In this document: positions 27,440-37,600 of the stretch, piece after piece
Numbering within the stretch: the stretch's first letter is position 1
How the letters are laid out: each line of letters begins with the position of its first letter
Source of the DNA: Ktedonospora formicarum
GTDB lineage: Bacteria; Chloroflexota; Ktedonobacteria; Ktedonobacterales; Ktedonobacteraceae
Length of the DNA stretch: 64,000 bases
Direction: 5' to 3'
Assembly (NCBI RefSeq): GCF_016587355.1
Contig: NZ_BNJF01000001.1
Span: 4,369,721-4,433,720, forward strand
Made by a program: the position numbers and the translations under genes
Notes under the pieces: generated by a model
The model's input: the letters and a program-made list of their open reading frames with translations, nothing else
Database searches by the model: none
What the model was told of the DNA's origin: nothing

Positions 27440-29839
27440 ATGAATGTCATGGATATATTTGAGACAATGGAGTATGGTCCGGCCCCGGAGGCGGCTTCCA
27501 CGGTGCAATCCTGGCTGCAGGAGCATCAGCAATTCCGCTTATTTATCGGGAACCGATGGGTAGAGCCAGCGAGCGGAAAGTATATGGAGAGCACCAATCC
27601 CGCGACTAACAAGGCCCTGGTGCAGGTTGCTTCGGCCAATAGTGATGATGTTGACGCTGCCGTGAGCGCGGCGCGTAAAGCCTTCAAGACATGGAGTAAG
27701 ACGCCGGACCATGTGCGCGCTCGCTATCTCTACGCTCTGGCGCGCACCATCCAGAAACATGCTCGCTTTCTCTCTGTTCTGGAGTCGCTAGATAACGGCA
27801 AATCCATCCGGGAGACGCGCGATATTGATATTCCCCTGGTCGCTCGTCATTTCTATTATCATGCTGGCTGGGCGCAATTGATGGGACGTGAATTGTCTGG
27901 TTACGAGCCGCTTGGTGTCGTCGGGCAGATTATCCCTTGGAACTTCCCCTTGCTGATGCTGGCCTGGAAGATTGCTCCAGCTATTGCCATGGGCAATACG
28001 GTTGTGCTCAAGCCTGCACGCTACACACCGCTAACCGCGCTCAAATTCGCTGAGATCATACAGGAAGCCGGGCTACCTGCTGGTGTTATCAACATTGTAA
28101 CTGGCGAAGCCTCGCAAGTTGGTGACGCGCTAGTTAAGCACCCGGATGTGAACAAGATTGCCTTTACTGGCTCGACAGATGTTGGGCGTAGCATTCGCCG
28201 CGCGACAGCAGGCTCAGGCAAGAAGCTCTCGCTCGAACTGGGGGGCAAGTCGCCTTTCATAGTATTCGATGATGCTGACCTGGATAGTGTTGTCGAAGGT
28301 GTCGTAGATGCCATCTGGTTCAACCAGGGACAGGTCTGCTGTGCCGGCTCGCGTTTGCTTGTGCAGGAGAACATCGCTGAGCGCCTCTTTAGCAAGCTTC
28401 GCGCGCGTATGGAGAAACTACGCCTGGGTGATCCACTGGACAAGGCTATCGACATTGGCGCCATCGTCTCTCCCGCGCAGTTGCAAGAGATTACGCGCCT
28501 GGTCGCGCAAGGAGAAGCGGAAGGGGCCGAGAAGTGGCAGCCGTCCTGGGCCTGCCCAACCGAAGGCTCGTTCTTTCCGCCGACGCTTTTTACCAATGTT
28601 ACCCCCGCCTCTACTATCGCTCAGATTGAGATCTTTGGTCCGGTTCTGGTTGCTATGACCTTCCGCACACCTGCCGAAGCTGTCGAACTGGCGAACAATA
28701 CCCGCTATGGCCTGGCCGCGAGCATCTGGAGTGAGAATATCAACCTGGCGCTCGATATTGCACCCAAAGTGAAGGCGGGAAGTGTCTGGATCAATTGCAC
28801 GAATGTCTTTGATGCCTCCAGCGGCTTTGGTGGCTATCGCGAGAGCGGATTTGGGCGTGAGGGCGGCAAAGAAGGCTTGTACGAGTACATTCGCCCTGCC
28901 TGGAGTGGAAGCAAGAGCGTGTCGAAGGCCAGACAACCCCAGGTCGCCTCTGAGGAGCGTGAGGAGTCTACACTATCTGAGGTCAACCCGCCTGCCATTG
29001 ATCGCACGCCCAAACTTTTTATTGGCGGCAAGCAGGCGCGTCCAGATTCGGGGTATAGCCTGCGCGTCATTGGGGCCAATGGTAGCCTGATTGGTGAGGT
29101 TGGCGAAGGGAATCGCAAAGATATTCGTAATGCTGTTGAAGCCGCCCATGCCGCGAGCAAATGGGCCAGTGGTACCACGCATAATCGTGCTCAGATCCTC
29201 TATTATATTGCCGAGAATATGGCAGCGCGCGAGGATGAGTTCGCCCGGCGTATTGCTCAACAGACAGGTTGTGGGCATGTAGAAGCGGTTAAGGAGGTTC
29301 AGGCCTCCCTCTCGCGCCTCTTTAGCTATGCCGCCTGGGCTGATAAGTTTGAGGGCACAATTCATCGCCCCCCGATGCGAGGCGTCGTCCTGGCGATGCA
29401 TGAGCAGATAGGCGTGATTGGTATGGCCTGCCCGGATGAATACCCGTTACTGGGATTTGTCTCGCTCGTCGCGCCAGCTATCGCGATGGGTAATACTGTC
29501 GTCGTGATTCCTTCACCTAAGGCTCCTTTGAGCGCGACCGACTGCTACCAGATTTTTGAGACATCTGATGTGCCAGCCGGAGTGATTAACATTGTGACAG
29601 GCGAGCGCGATGCCTTGAGTAAGGTGCTTGCTGAGCATGACGATGTTGAAGCTTGCTGGTACTTTGGCTCTGAGGAAGGGTCCAGAATGGTTGAGCACGC
29701 TTCTGCCGGAAATATGAAGCGAACCTGGGTTAACTATGGAGCTCAGCGTGATTGGCTCAGCCCCCTCCAGGGAGAAGGCGAGGAGTTCTTGCGTGCCTCC
29801 ATCCAGGTCAAGAACATCTGGGTCCCCTACGGTGAGTAG
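27440..29839 (+). CDS. ALDH16-like two-domain aldehyde dehydrogenase
   Basis: This 799-residue protein holds two aldehyde dehydrogenase domains. The first (residues 30-490) is complete: IIPWNFPLLM, NAD-binding FTGSTDVGRSI, the general base in LELGGKSPF, and the nucleophile in FNQGQVCCAGSR. The second (about 530-799) keeps the Rossmann strands (PAIAMGNTVVVIPS, PAGVINIVTGE) but lacks the Cys and Glu, and ends with VKNIWVPYGE. This layout matches ALDH16, known from vertebrates and bacteria, where the second domain shapes the dimer and tunnel. It lies 21 bases behind deoC, so the likely task is oxidising acetaldehyde from deoxyribose to acetate. The linker (residues 490-525) is Glu/Ser-rich. Confidence 0.88.
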   Translation: MNVMDIFETMEYGPAPEAASTVQSWLQEHQQFRLFIGNRWVEPASGKYMESTNPATNKALVQVASANSDDVDAAVSAARKAFKTWSKTPDHVRARYLYALARTIQKHARFLSVLESLDNGKSIRETRDIDIPLVARHFYYHAGWAQLMGRELSGYEPLGVVGQIIPWNFPLLMLAWKIAPAIAMGNTVVLKPARYTPLTALKFAEIIQEAGLPAGVINIVTGEASQVGDALVKHPDVNKIAFTGSTDVGRSIRRATAGSGKKLSLELGGKSPFIVFDDADLDSVVEGVVDAIWFNQGQVCCAGSRLLVQENIAERLFSKLRARMEKLRLGDPLDKAIDIGAIVSPAQLQEITRLVAQGEAEGAEKWQPSWACPTEGSFFPPTLFTNVTPASTIAQIEIFGPVLVAMTFRTPAEAVELANNTRYGLAASIWSENINLALDIAPKVKAGSVWINCTNVFDASSGFGGYRESGFGREGGKEGLYEYIRPAWSGSKSVSKARQPQVASEEREESTLSEVNPPAIDRTPKLFIGGKQARPDSGYSLRVIGANGSLIGEVGEGNRKDIRNAVEAAHAASKWASGTTHNRAQILYYIAENMAAREDEFARRIAQQTGCGHVEAVKEVQASLSRLFSYAAWADKFEGTIHRPPMRGVVLAMHEQIGVIGMACPDEYPLLGFVSLVAPAIAMGNTVVVIPSPKAPLSATDCYQIFETSDVPAGVINIVTGERDALSKVLAEHDDVEACWYFGSEEGSRMVEHASAGNMKRTWVNYGAQRDWLSPLQGEGEEFLRASIQVKNIWVPYGE

Positions 29840-29855
29840 GCGCTAAGATTATGCC

Positions 29856-29901
29856 AAAGAGCCAGCATCCCTTTCATTGGTAGGAAGGATGCTGGCTCTT
29901 T
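29856..29901. terminator. Hairpin between convergent ALDH and sensor genes
   Basis: Perfect 15-base arms (29856-29870 and 29887-29901) run into TTT on the plus strand and are preceded by AAA, fitting a bidirectional terminator. Confidence 0.7.
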
Positions 29902-29947
29902 CATTTCGTTTGCTCTGGTGAGAGCGAATGTGGGCCAAAGGGTTTGA

Positions 29948-31468
29948 TTAGCCTACAACTGCGCGTAGCTCCTTGACCACTTCCTCAAGCTGAGCCGCCG
30001 CCTCAGTGGCTGAGGTCGCGCCAGATGCGAGTTGCTCGGTAACTTGATTGGTTACATTGAGCGCGGTCGAGAGTTTCTTGTTGCTGTCGTTTTGATATTG
30101 TGCCGCATTCTCTATGTACTTCGAGGTGCTTTGCACGCGTTCAATGGCCTGGCGTAGCCGTTGCTGATCAAGCTGGTCGAGCTGGTGGGTAAAACTGTTT
30201 GCCATATTTGCGAGCTGTGTAGCTGCTGTGTTGATGGCTTCGGTATAGTATTGGACAGATTGGAGTCCAATCTGGGAGGATTCTACCACCCACATCTGCT
30301 CAGTGGCCGCATCGCGTTGGCGAGATGCCAGACTGCTGAGCGCATCGCTACTGTCGCGCAGTGAGTTCGCGGCGCGCAGAATGGGTCTGGTCAGACTCTG
30401 ACCAGTGAACAGACCTATAATCGCCATCAGGCCGGACATGACAAACGCGATAATAATTGTGGTCTGAAGCTGCTGATTGGCAACCGCGTTGACGGTACTG
30501 ACAGGGCTGAGCACAAAGTATTTCCAGGGAACTTCTGTCGTGCTTTTCTGTACGATCTGGTACTCCTCAGACTGCCCCGCGAGTTTGGCCTTGTAGGTAT
30601 TTTCCTTGTTTCGTAGATGTTGGCTTAGGGTTGGATCTTTAGTAACTGGGACGGGATCAATATCGCCATAGCGCTTCTCATCCGTGATTTCCTGTCTCAC
30701 ATTAGCGGGTAATGTATCTATGGCCTGTAACACGCGTGTCTGGTCGGTATCGGCGATGCGTATCCCATCTTCATTGAGAATAAAGGCATAGCTTCCCTTG
30801 CCGTTTTGGGTATCAGACTTCACACTGTCCCAGATGCGATCTAACCCCAGGGTGACTCGAATAAAGCCCAGGAGCTTATTTGTTGTCTTACCTTCTGGTG
30901 TGGAAGCCTTCACTGGAGCGTAGATATCCACTGTCGCTTTACTGTCATTTGAGAAATACACTGTCGAAATGAAGTCTTGACCAGCTAGCACATTATCAAG
31001 ATAGTGCCCTGGTACCAGGTCTTTTCCATGTGGTTGTGGAGCTGTAGTTGTGGGATAGTACAGACGGATCTTACCCTTGCTATCATAGAGTTGCCAGGTT
31101 GTGTAGTTCTTATCCCGGTACATGCCAGCAGCCAGAGCAACGACTGTATGCTTGACCTGGTCCTGATATGCAGGATCGGTCGGAGCGGGTGGAGTCGCGA
31201 GATATTGCTGGACGGTTGCCACCTGAGTGATGGTTTGGGCATCAAGGACACGCTCTTTTAAGTAGGTGTCTATCAACTCGACGCGCGATTTGGCATCGCT
31301 TTGCATTGCATCATTTGCGCGATCAGACAAAATGGGTTGGGTTTGCCACTCAGTGATAAATAGCGTTACCGCTAGAGGAATGATAGTAGCAAAGACCAGA
31401 CCAAATGCGATCCGCAATGGTAATGAAATCAGGCGACGTTGCTTTGTTTGAGAGTCAGCTTTGGGCAT
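29948..31468 (-). CDS. Cache-domain membrane sensor with MCP-like but tip-less cytoplasmic part
   Basis: This is a transmembrane sensor of about 506 residues. A basic N-terminus leads to membrane helix 1 (FGLVFATIIPLAVTLFI). An extracytoplasmic double-Cache-like domain of about 270 residues follows (TWQLYDSKGKIRLYYP, YAFILNEDGIRIADTD, VPWKYFVLSPVS), then helix 2 (TIIIAFVMSGLMAIIGLFTG). The cytoplasmic part (about 130 residues) is helical coiled coil ending in ATEAAAQLEEVVKELRAVV, like the end of a chemoreceptor. The conserved hairpin-tip motif of chemoreceptors is missing, and no HAMP is clear. AGGA 6 bases upstream favours ATG 31468 over 31483. The DUF4388 gene precedes it by about 31 bases, so they form an operon. 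The output partner is unknown. Confidence 0.75.
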   Translation of the reverse strand: MPKADSQTKQRRLISLPLRIAFGLVFATIIPLAVTLFITEWQTQPILSDRANDAMQSDAKSRVELIDTYLKERVLDAQTITQVATVQQYLATPPAPTDPAYQDQVKHTVVALAAGMYRDKNYTTWQLYDSKGKIRLYYPTTTAPQPHGKDLVPGHYLDNVLAGQDFISTVYFSNDSKATVDIYAPVKASTPEGKTTNKLLGFIRVTLGLDRIWDSVKSDTQNGKGSYAFILNEDGIRIADTDQTRVLQAIDTLPANVRQEITDEKRYGDIDPVPVTKDPTLSQHLRNKENTYKAKLAGQSEEYQIVQKSTTEVPWKYFVLSPVSTVNAVANQQLQTTIIIAFVMSGLMAIIGLFTGQSLTRPILRAANSLRDSSDALSSLASRQRDAATEQMWVVESSQIGLQSVQYYTEAINTAATQLANMANSFTHQLDQLDQQRLRQAIERVQSTSKYIENAAQYQNDSNKKLSTALNVTNQVTEQLASGATSATEAAAQLEEVVKELRAVVG

Positions 31469-31499
31469 AAGGTTTCCTAACATTACGAATATTTACACA

Positions 31500-32087
31500 C
31501 TACCGAACAATGCCAATGTTTTCAAGATCCAGGAGAAGATACCGTATCTCCTCTGGTGAGCGGCCTGTTAAGCGCGTGAGTTCGGCGATATTTCGATGGC
31601 CATCAATGAGCAGAAGAAGGCGACGGTGATTGCGAGTTAATCCCGCTTGCTCCAAGAGCCAGAGTGAACTCTGCATTTCGCGTAAGCGCTGTGGTATCAC
31701 TTGTTCATAGGGGGTGAAGCGATTGTTGGGAATGGGAGCCTGCTCTCTATTCCAGTTGGGTAGGGATTGTGTCGTTGGGAGATGTTGATTTACTGGCAGC
31801 TGGGGGCCCGTTACAGGTGGTTGTGGACCTGTATTACGTTCTCCACCTTGAGGGATGAAGGTAAAAAGACATCCACTCCAGCTCTGGAGCTGAAATAATG
31901 CTTGTTGGTCACTCAAATACCCTAGACTGGCCTGAGTGACCTGCCCACGGTAGAATATGACCTCACCCTGCTCCAGAGATGCGCCTTCGCCTCGTTGTAC
32001 ACTAAGTCGGCCCGTCTTGCGTCCCAATTGAATGACTTGTATAACATTATTCAATTTATCTGTGTATGTTCCATGTTGTGGCGGCAT
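31500..32087 (-). CDS. DUF4388 (PATAN-like) domain protein
   Basis: This soluble protein of about 195 residues has an N-terminal DUF4388-like domain (VIQVIQLGRKTGRLSVQRGE, GEVIFYRGQVTQASLG, ALFQLQSWSGCLFTFIP). A Pro/Gln-rich linker follows. The C-terminal winged-helix-like segment reads LLLLIDGHRNIAELTRLTGR and SPEEIRYLLLDLENIGIV, as in other PATAN proteins of signalling clusters. Such proteins act in two-component or GTPase-linked regulation, but the partner is inferred only from the neighbouring Cache sensor. A GTG at 32096 is an alternative start. Neither start has a strong ribosome site. Confidence 0.75.
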   Translation of the reverse strand: MPPQHGTYTDKLNNVIQVIQLGRKTGRLSVQRGEGASLEQGEVIFYRGQVTQASLGYLSDQQALFQLQSWSGCLFTFIPQGGERNTGPQPPVTGPQLPVNQHLPTTQSLPNWNREQAPIPNNRFTPYEQVIPQRLREMQSSLWLLEQAGLTRNHRRLLLLIDGHRNIAELTRLTGRSPEEIRYLLLDLENIGIVR

Positions 32088-32137
32088 ATTGAGCACCCAT
32101 TGGTAACATTTGATGCGATTAATCTTGTAAGCACATG

Positions 32138-32308
32138 TTAAGCCTTCTCCGAAAACCTGAGCGCGTTTTTCTTGATACGAACATCAACCCTCATTCGAGG
32201 GCACGGCGCTGCCTTCATGGCAGCTAGCGCTCCGTGCTCAGATGTTCGCACAAGGAATGTGCGCTAGCCGCGACGAGCGGCGTTAGGTTTCGCGTAAGGC
32301 CTTATGGA
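32138..32308. repeat. Large structured palindromic element (MITE/REP-like or ncRNA)
   Basis: This gap (32088-32790) is otherwise empty. The element has imperfect outer arms (TTAAGCCTTCTCCGAAAACC against GGTTTCGCGTAAGGCCTTA), a second stem CGAACATC/GATGTTCG (32178-32185 and 32241-32248), and nested stems GCACGG/CCGTGC and GCTGCC/GGCAGC. That is a branched cloverleaf-like fold. Parts recur at 19688-19736, 22125-22172 and possibly 47461-47511. No transposase or tyrosine recombinase is nearby. Downstream there is only AT-rich sequence before the sigma factor gene. Confidence 0.55.
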
Positions 32309-32790
32309 ATAAAGCTACAAGGGGGGCTGATGGCTCTAGTGTTTCTGTGAGCACCATATAGGATAACATAAAAAGACATAAATTGAAAAACATGTATACA
32401 TCGCGTGCCGAAACTCCTATCTCAAGGCGAAGACAGGGTCCCCTTCTCTGCTCTTTGCCTTGACTCTTTGAATCATTAAACGTATCGCGGTGTATATTTT
32501 GTCATCGGTATCGAAACTCTCAAGAAACTGCTCTAGGGCCATCACTAGCTATGGCGCGGAATTATAACCTGCGATTGTAACACGCCGGAAGCGTGCCTAG
32601 AAATGCAGAGCATCTCGAAGAGTTGCTAGCATTTTTCACCAGAAAAATGCGATAATAAACAGAAAAGCGCGACGTGATTGATACCGTGAATTCTGAAGTG
32701 GCCTGTTCTTTCACGGTATTAGAAGCGCATTGTTCGTTGTATACGTGTTGGGGTATGTTAGTAAATATTGGAAGTAGGGGGCAATTGTCG

Positions 32791-33543
32791 ATGGAGTCTC
32801 TAAACCTCTCTCGTTTCTCTCAGCAATCATCAGAGAAGAGGGGACAGGGTGATTGTACCCAACCACCAGAGCAACTATCGATAGCGGAACTGGCGCGTTG
32901 TTGTGCGGAGGAAACAACGAAATTTCTCAAGCAAAGTACCTCCAATGACCGTTTTTGCCTGGAATTGTTTCGGCGCGCAATTATCAGGCGTGATGATGCG
33001 GCGTGGCAGTCGATTTACCAGCAATACGCGCCCCTTGTTCTGACATGGGTTACACAGCACCAGAGCGTAACTCAATTGTTAGGCCAGGAAGGAGGAGCCG
33101 CTCTAGTAAATGGTGCCTTTGCCAAGTTCTCGCAGGCGCTCACGCCCGCCAAAATCGAGAATTTCGATTCACTCGCCTCGGTTCTGAAGTACCTTAAAAT
33201 GTGTGTGCATAGTGTGGTCGCAGACGAGGTACGCGCACGCCAGGCAAGGCAATATGAGGAGACTCTTGAGGATATAGAGCATGAGCCAGCAGCGCATGAT
33301 CCTGCTGAAGATGTTGTTGCTCGGCTCTCGGCTGAGCGTTTGTGGGCGGTAATTCAAGAGGAATTGAATGGCGAGGAAGAACGCATCTTACTCTATCTCG
33401 CTTATGTGCAGGGCATGAAGCCGAGTGAAATTTGTGAGCGCCATCGCCACCTCTTCCCTACAGTTGATGATGTGTATCGTATCAAACGGAATACTCTGGA
33501 GCGCCTGAGGCGTAATCGAAGGCTGCGCAGACTCTTTCAGTAG
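32791..33543 (+). CDS. ECF-type RNA polymerase sigma factor
   Basis: This sigma-70-family factor has about 250 residues from the ATG at 32791. Region 2-like sequence is in AWQSIYQQYAPLVLTWV and FDSLASVLKYLKMCVHSVV. A Glu/His-rich linker (EDIEHEPAAHDPAEDV) joins it to region 4, which has ERILLYLAYVQGMKPSEI and a basic end (RIKRNTLERLRRNRRLRRL). It is divergent from canonical RpoE. An upstream GTG at 32674 would add 39 residues of unlikely sequence, and a G-rich site precedes 32791. Followed by a zinc-finger anti-sigma-like gene (229-base gap) and a TPR-CHAT protease gene, all on one strand. This suggests a controlled sigma factor; target promoters are unknown. Confidence 0.85.
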   Translation: MESLNLSRFSQQSSEKRGQGDCTQPPEQLSIAELARCCAEETTKFLKQSTSNDRFCLELFRRAIIRRDDAAWQSIYQQYAPLVLTWVTQHQSVTQLLGQEGGAALVNGAFAKFSQALTPAKIENFDSLASVLKYLKMCVHSVVADEVRARQARQYEETLEDIEHEPAAHDPAEDVVARLSAERLWAVIQEELNGEEERILLYLAYVQGMKPSEICERHRHLFPTVDDVYRIKRNTLERLRRNRRLRRLFQ

Positions 33544-33771
33544 TAACAATAAGAACGGATAATAAGGCATAGCCACGAAAAAAGTGGTAACACACGTTTA
33601 CTTAGAAGGACATGTGTAAGTGACCTCCATAACCTTATTGAGGCCCAACAATCGTCCAAATAAAGCCTGTTCGTTTGGTTGGTATATTGATACAATAGAG
33701 GAGTACAAAGCATCGTTGTATGAACCAGCCAGGCTGGACGAGCGCTGTATTATTCGGGAGAGGGAGCACCT

Positions 33772-34575
33772 ATGGAGTGTTGTGAACCAGGTGCGATTCG
33801 TGATGAAGAAATAATCGCATACCTTGCAGGAGAGAAGGTACGGCCTGTGGTGAAGGAGCATATGGAGCAATGCGCGAGCTGTACGGCGCGCTTTGCTGCT
33901 TATCAACGCCTTGAACAGGTGTTGACGAGCAAGCTCTATCGCTGGGATTGTCCTTCAAACCAGGAGCTAGGTGAATATAAATTAGGGCTACTGAATGCTG
34001 AGGAAGAGGCGCAGGTGCAAACACACCTGGGTACTTGTGTCCTGTGTGCCGCCGAGTTCCAAGCGTTATCTACATTTTTGGAACAGGATGACTTGCTTAT
34101 TAAACCTGTCGCTGTTCCCGCTATGATGGCTAATAGTCATGTGGTTAAGGAGAGGGGCGCGCAACTCGTTGATCGCCTCCTCGAGCCTGTTCGCGTAGGT
34201 ATACGCCGTGTCGCTGCTATACTGGTGCCACCCCAACCCTCATTCTATGGAGTCCGTGGCGCCGCAGCTCTATGGCCGAAGCGCTATACAGCTGAAGATG
34301 TGAGCATTTCGCTTCAGCTAGAGACAAATGGGACCGCGCAACTGGTGGGTTTCGTCTCTCGTAAAGAGACATCTCTCTCATCGTTACAGGGAACACCGGT
34401 CGTACTGCTCTCGCGAGACGAACGCGATACTTATACTCAGCAGATTGATGAGTTGGGCAACTTTATCTTTCCCCATCTCGCACCCAAGATGTATTCTCTA
34501 GAATTGCACTTTTCAGAGCGTTGCGTGGTAATCGAAGAAGTTTTCATTACCCTTGATGCTGACGAGCAGGCATAG
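33772..34575 (+). CDS. Anti-sigma-factor-like protein with two HC2-type zinc fingers
   Basis: This protein of 267 residues is likely to bind the sigma factor encoded just upstream. Two HxxxCxxC zinc-finger motifs are seen: HMEQCASC (about residues 32-39) and HLGTCVLC (about 83-90), each within a short helical anti-sigma (zf-HC2/ZAS-like) unit. The middle part (RLLEPVRVGIRRVAAIL) is only weakly hydrophobic, so no confident membrane helix is seen. The C-terminal 90 residues are beta-rich (VSISLQLETNGTAQLVGFV, LGNFIFPHLAPKMYSLEL) and resemble a carboxypeptidase-regulatory/SdrD-like fold. The protein may be the cleavage substrate of the TPR-CHAT protease that follows 64-80 bases later. That is an inference from gene order. 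Confidence 0.8.
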   Translation: MECCEPGAIRDEEIIAYLAGEKVRPVVKEHMEQCASCTARFAAYQRLEQVLTSKLYRWDCPSNQELGEYKLGLLNAEEEAQVQTHLGTCVLCAAEFQALSTFLEQDDLLIKPVAVPAMMANSHVVKERGAQLVDRLLEPVRVGIRRVAAILVPPQPSFYGVRGAAALWPKRYTAEDVSISLQLETNGTAQLVGFVSRKETSLSSLQGTPVVLLSRDERDTYTQQIDELGNFIFPHLAPKMYSLELHFSERCVVIEEVFITLDADEQA

Positions 34576-34654
34576 GATATAACTGCATGCATTGCATTGA
34601 GAAGAGTTTCTTCGCAGGCTCTGCTACTGAAGTGCGCACTTGAAAATAAACGCT

Positions 34655-37600
34655 ATGGCACCTCTAGAACTTGCCGCTACGCTGGTACGAGCGAATGAGG
34701 AGCAGGGGCTAAAGCTACTCCATGTGTATGTCCCTCGTTTGTCCGCCGCTGATCTCAAGCTATTGATGAACAAGGTGAAGTCCGAGGCGGACCGCTCCTG
34801 GTTTAGTGATGTGGATCTTTCGTTCAGGCTCTCTGGCTACCTCATGCTTATAGGCGATCTCGCGCGCAATAAGTCGTATCATGCGCTCGGATTGATGGCA
34901 CGTGGCGATGCGTTGCGTCGTATGGAGCGCTATCAGGAGGCATTGCCTTTTCTGGATGCGGCTGGTGAGGAGTTCCTCGAAATAAGCGATGAGGTGAGTT
35001 GGGCGCGTACCCGTATTGGGCGTATTAGCGCTTGCCTGCATCTTAATCGTATGACTGAGGCTTTGCGGGATGCAGCGGTCGCGCGCGATATCTTTGTGCG
35101 CCATGGAAAGCTATTGCGTGCGGGCCAGATCGATGTGAACGCGGCTATTATTAACTATGAATTGGCTCAGTATGATACTGCCTTGCGTATGTTTGATCGG
35201 GCCATTGAAACCTACCAGATGTGTAGCGAGAATGTCGATCTACACATTGCGCGAGCGCGGGGCAACAAAGCTCTGACCCTTGCGGCTCAAGGGCGTTTCC
35301 GCGAGGCTGTGGCGCTTCACAAGCAGGCGCGCGCGACATTCGAGCAGTATGGCGATCACGAAGAGATCTCCGTTGCGCGTGAGGATCTGAATATCGCCGA
35401 GATTTATTCTGCACAGGGACGCTATAGCCAGGCTCTCTTGCTCTACAATCAGTGTCGTGAGACCTTCAAGAAGTACCACATGTATGATTCCAGCGCCGAG
35501 GCCACACATCAGATGTGCGTCTGCTTGTTGCGCCTGAATCGCTCGCGTGAGGCGTATGACCTGGCATCTGAAGTGGTGAAGTTCTTTCGCTCTTCCTCGG
35601 CCCAGCGCGATAATCTCGCACATGCACTCATGCGTCAGGCAAATGCGGCATCACTTATGCAACGCTACCAAGAGGCTGATGAGTTGCTGCGTGAGGCAAG
35701 CATCTTGTTGGTGGAAGGCGGCTTTGTGCGCCTCTCCGCGATTGCGCGCTTGCGCCGTGCGGACTTATATTATGCGAATGGACAGCTCGAAGAGAGTCTG
35801 CGTGAGGTTGAGTATGTTGCCGACGTCTTTGCCGATCAAGAAGACCTGCCTAACCTTGCCAGGTCCATGCTGTTGCAGGCGCGCATCGCTGAGGCGAGGC
35901 AGAATCCTTCAGTCGCTCAGCGCTTGAGTCTCTATGCGCTCGATATTGCACAGGGACAGGAGATCTTGGAGTTACAATATCTCTGCTATGACCTGCTGGG
36001 ACATCTGGCCGAGCGCAGTGGTGCAATCAATGAGGCTTTGACGTATTATGACCGTGCCATTCAGCGTATTGATGAATTACAAAGTCGCCTGGTGTTAGAT
36101 GAGCGTGTCAGTTTTCTGGAAAACAAAGGTGAGGTATATCGGCGTGCCATGTTGCTCTCATTACAGTGTGAAGATGTATCGCGCGCGCTCGTCTATGTCG
36201 AAAAGGCCAAGTCACGTGCGTTGGGTGATTACCTGCGTAACAACATCGATATTCGTGTCAGTGTGGAGGACAAGGTAAGCGAGAAGTTACTTGAAGACAT
36301 TTCTCACCTGCGTGAAGAGCAGGCATGGTACAGCTCGATTGTGTATGGTGTGGAGCAAGAAGGTAACCTGAGCGATACTGCCGCACGTCGTAGGTTAGCT
36401 GTGGGACCTGTGCTTGCTCGTAAGGAAATGTTACAACGTGAACGCCATATTGAGCACCTGATGGAACAGATGCAACTGCGTTCAATGCGTGAAGTGATGG
36501 ATTTGCCGCAAAAGCAATGGACCAACTCATTGATTACACAACTTGGCCCAAAGCTTGACTCGAAGACGCTTATTCTGGAATATTATATCGCTGCCCAGGA
36601 TCTCTATGTGTTTCAGATGACACGCAGTGGAATAGTAGTGAGGCGACTTCCAGAGGCTGTCCCGCAGCTTGAGCGCTTGATGTCTCTGCTGCGAATGAAT
36701 CTAGATCTGGTGGCGCGTTCGGTAGGAATGCCGGACCAGGCTCAAGTCTGCTCGGAGTTACGAGAGAACTGTACAGGATTGTTACAGCGCCTCTATGACA
36801 TCCTTCTGCGTCCAGCAAAAGAAGCCATACAAGGGTGTCACCGACTGGTTATTGTGCCATATGGCATTCTTCATTATCTGCCTTTCCATGCTCTGTGGGA
36901 TGGTGATCGCTTTCTGGTGGAGCAGGTGGAGGTTTCATATCTTCCTTCGGCAACGCTCTGGGATGTTTGTCGGCGACGTGGAAAGTGCACATTACTTAGC
37001 CGGGATGCTCTTCGCCAAGCGCTAGTGCTGGGTTTCGCTGAACATGGACGATTACCACATGCTCTTGAGGAGGCTAGAGGTGTTGCGACTCAACTGGGGG
37101 TGGAGGCAGCGCTAAATGAGCAGGCGACAACTTCTTTGTTGCGAGAGCAGGGGGCGCGAAGCCCACTGGTGCATATTGCCGCGCATGGCCTCTTTCGCCT
37201 GGACGCGCCAAATTTCTCTTCCATTCACCTGTCTGATCGACAACTAAGCACGATTGAAGCCTTCAATCTGGACCTTTCGTCGTGCTCGCTGGTCGTATTA
37301 AGTGCTTGCGAGACAGGGCGCGCTGTCATTGGGGGCGTTGATGAGGTCATTGGTCTGGGGCGTGGTTTCCTCTATGCCGGAGCCGCTACGCTGCTTCCCA
37401 CTTTTTGGAAAGTCGAAGATGCGAGTAGCGCGGAACTGATGCAACTCTTCTATTATGAACTGCTGCGAGGGGAGAGCAAGGCTGGGGCTTTAGCCAAGGC
37501 TCAGCGTGCATTTATCTCTCAGGCACAATCATCGACGCGAGATTACCGGGTCCATCCTTACTTCTGGGCCGCGTTTCATTTGATTGGAGACGCGGGCCAT

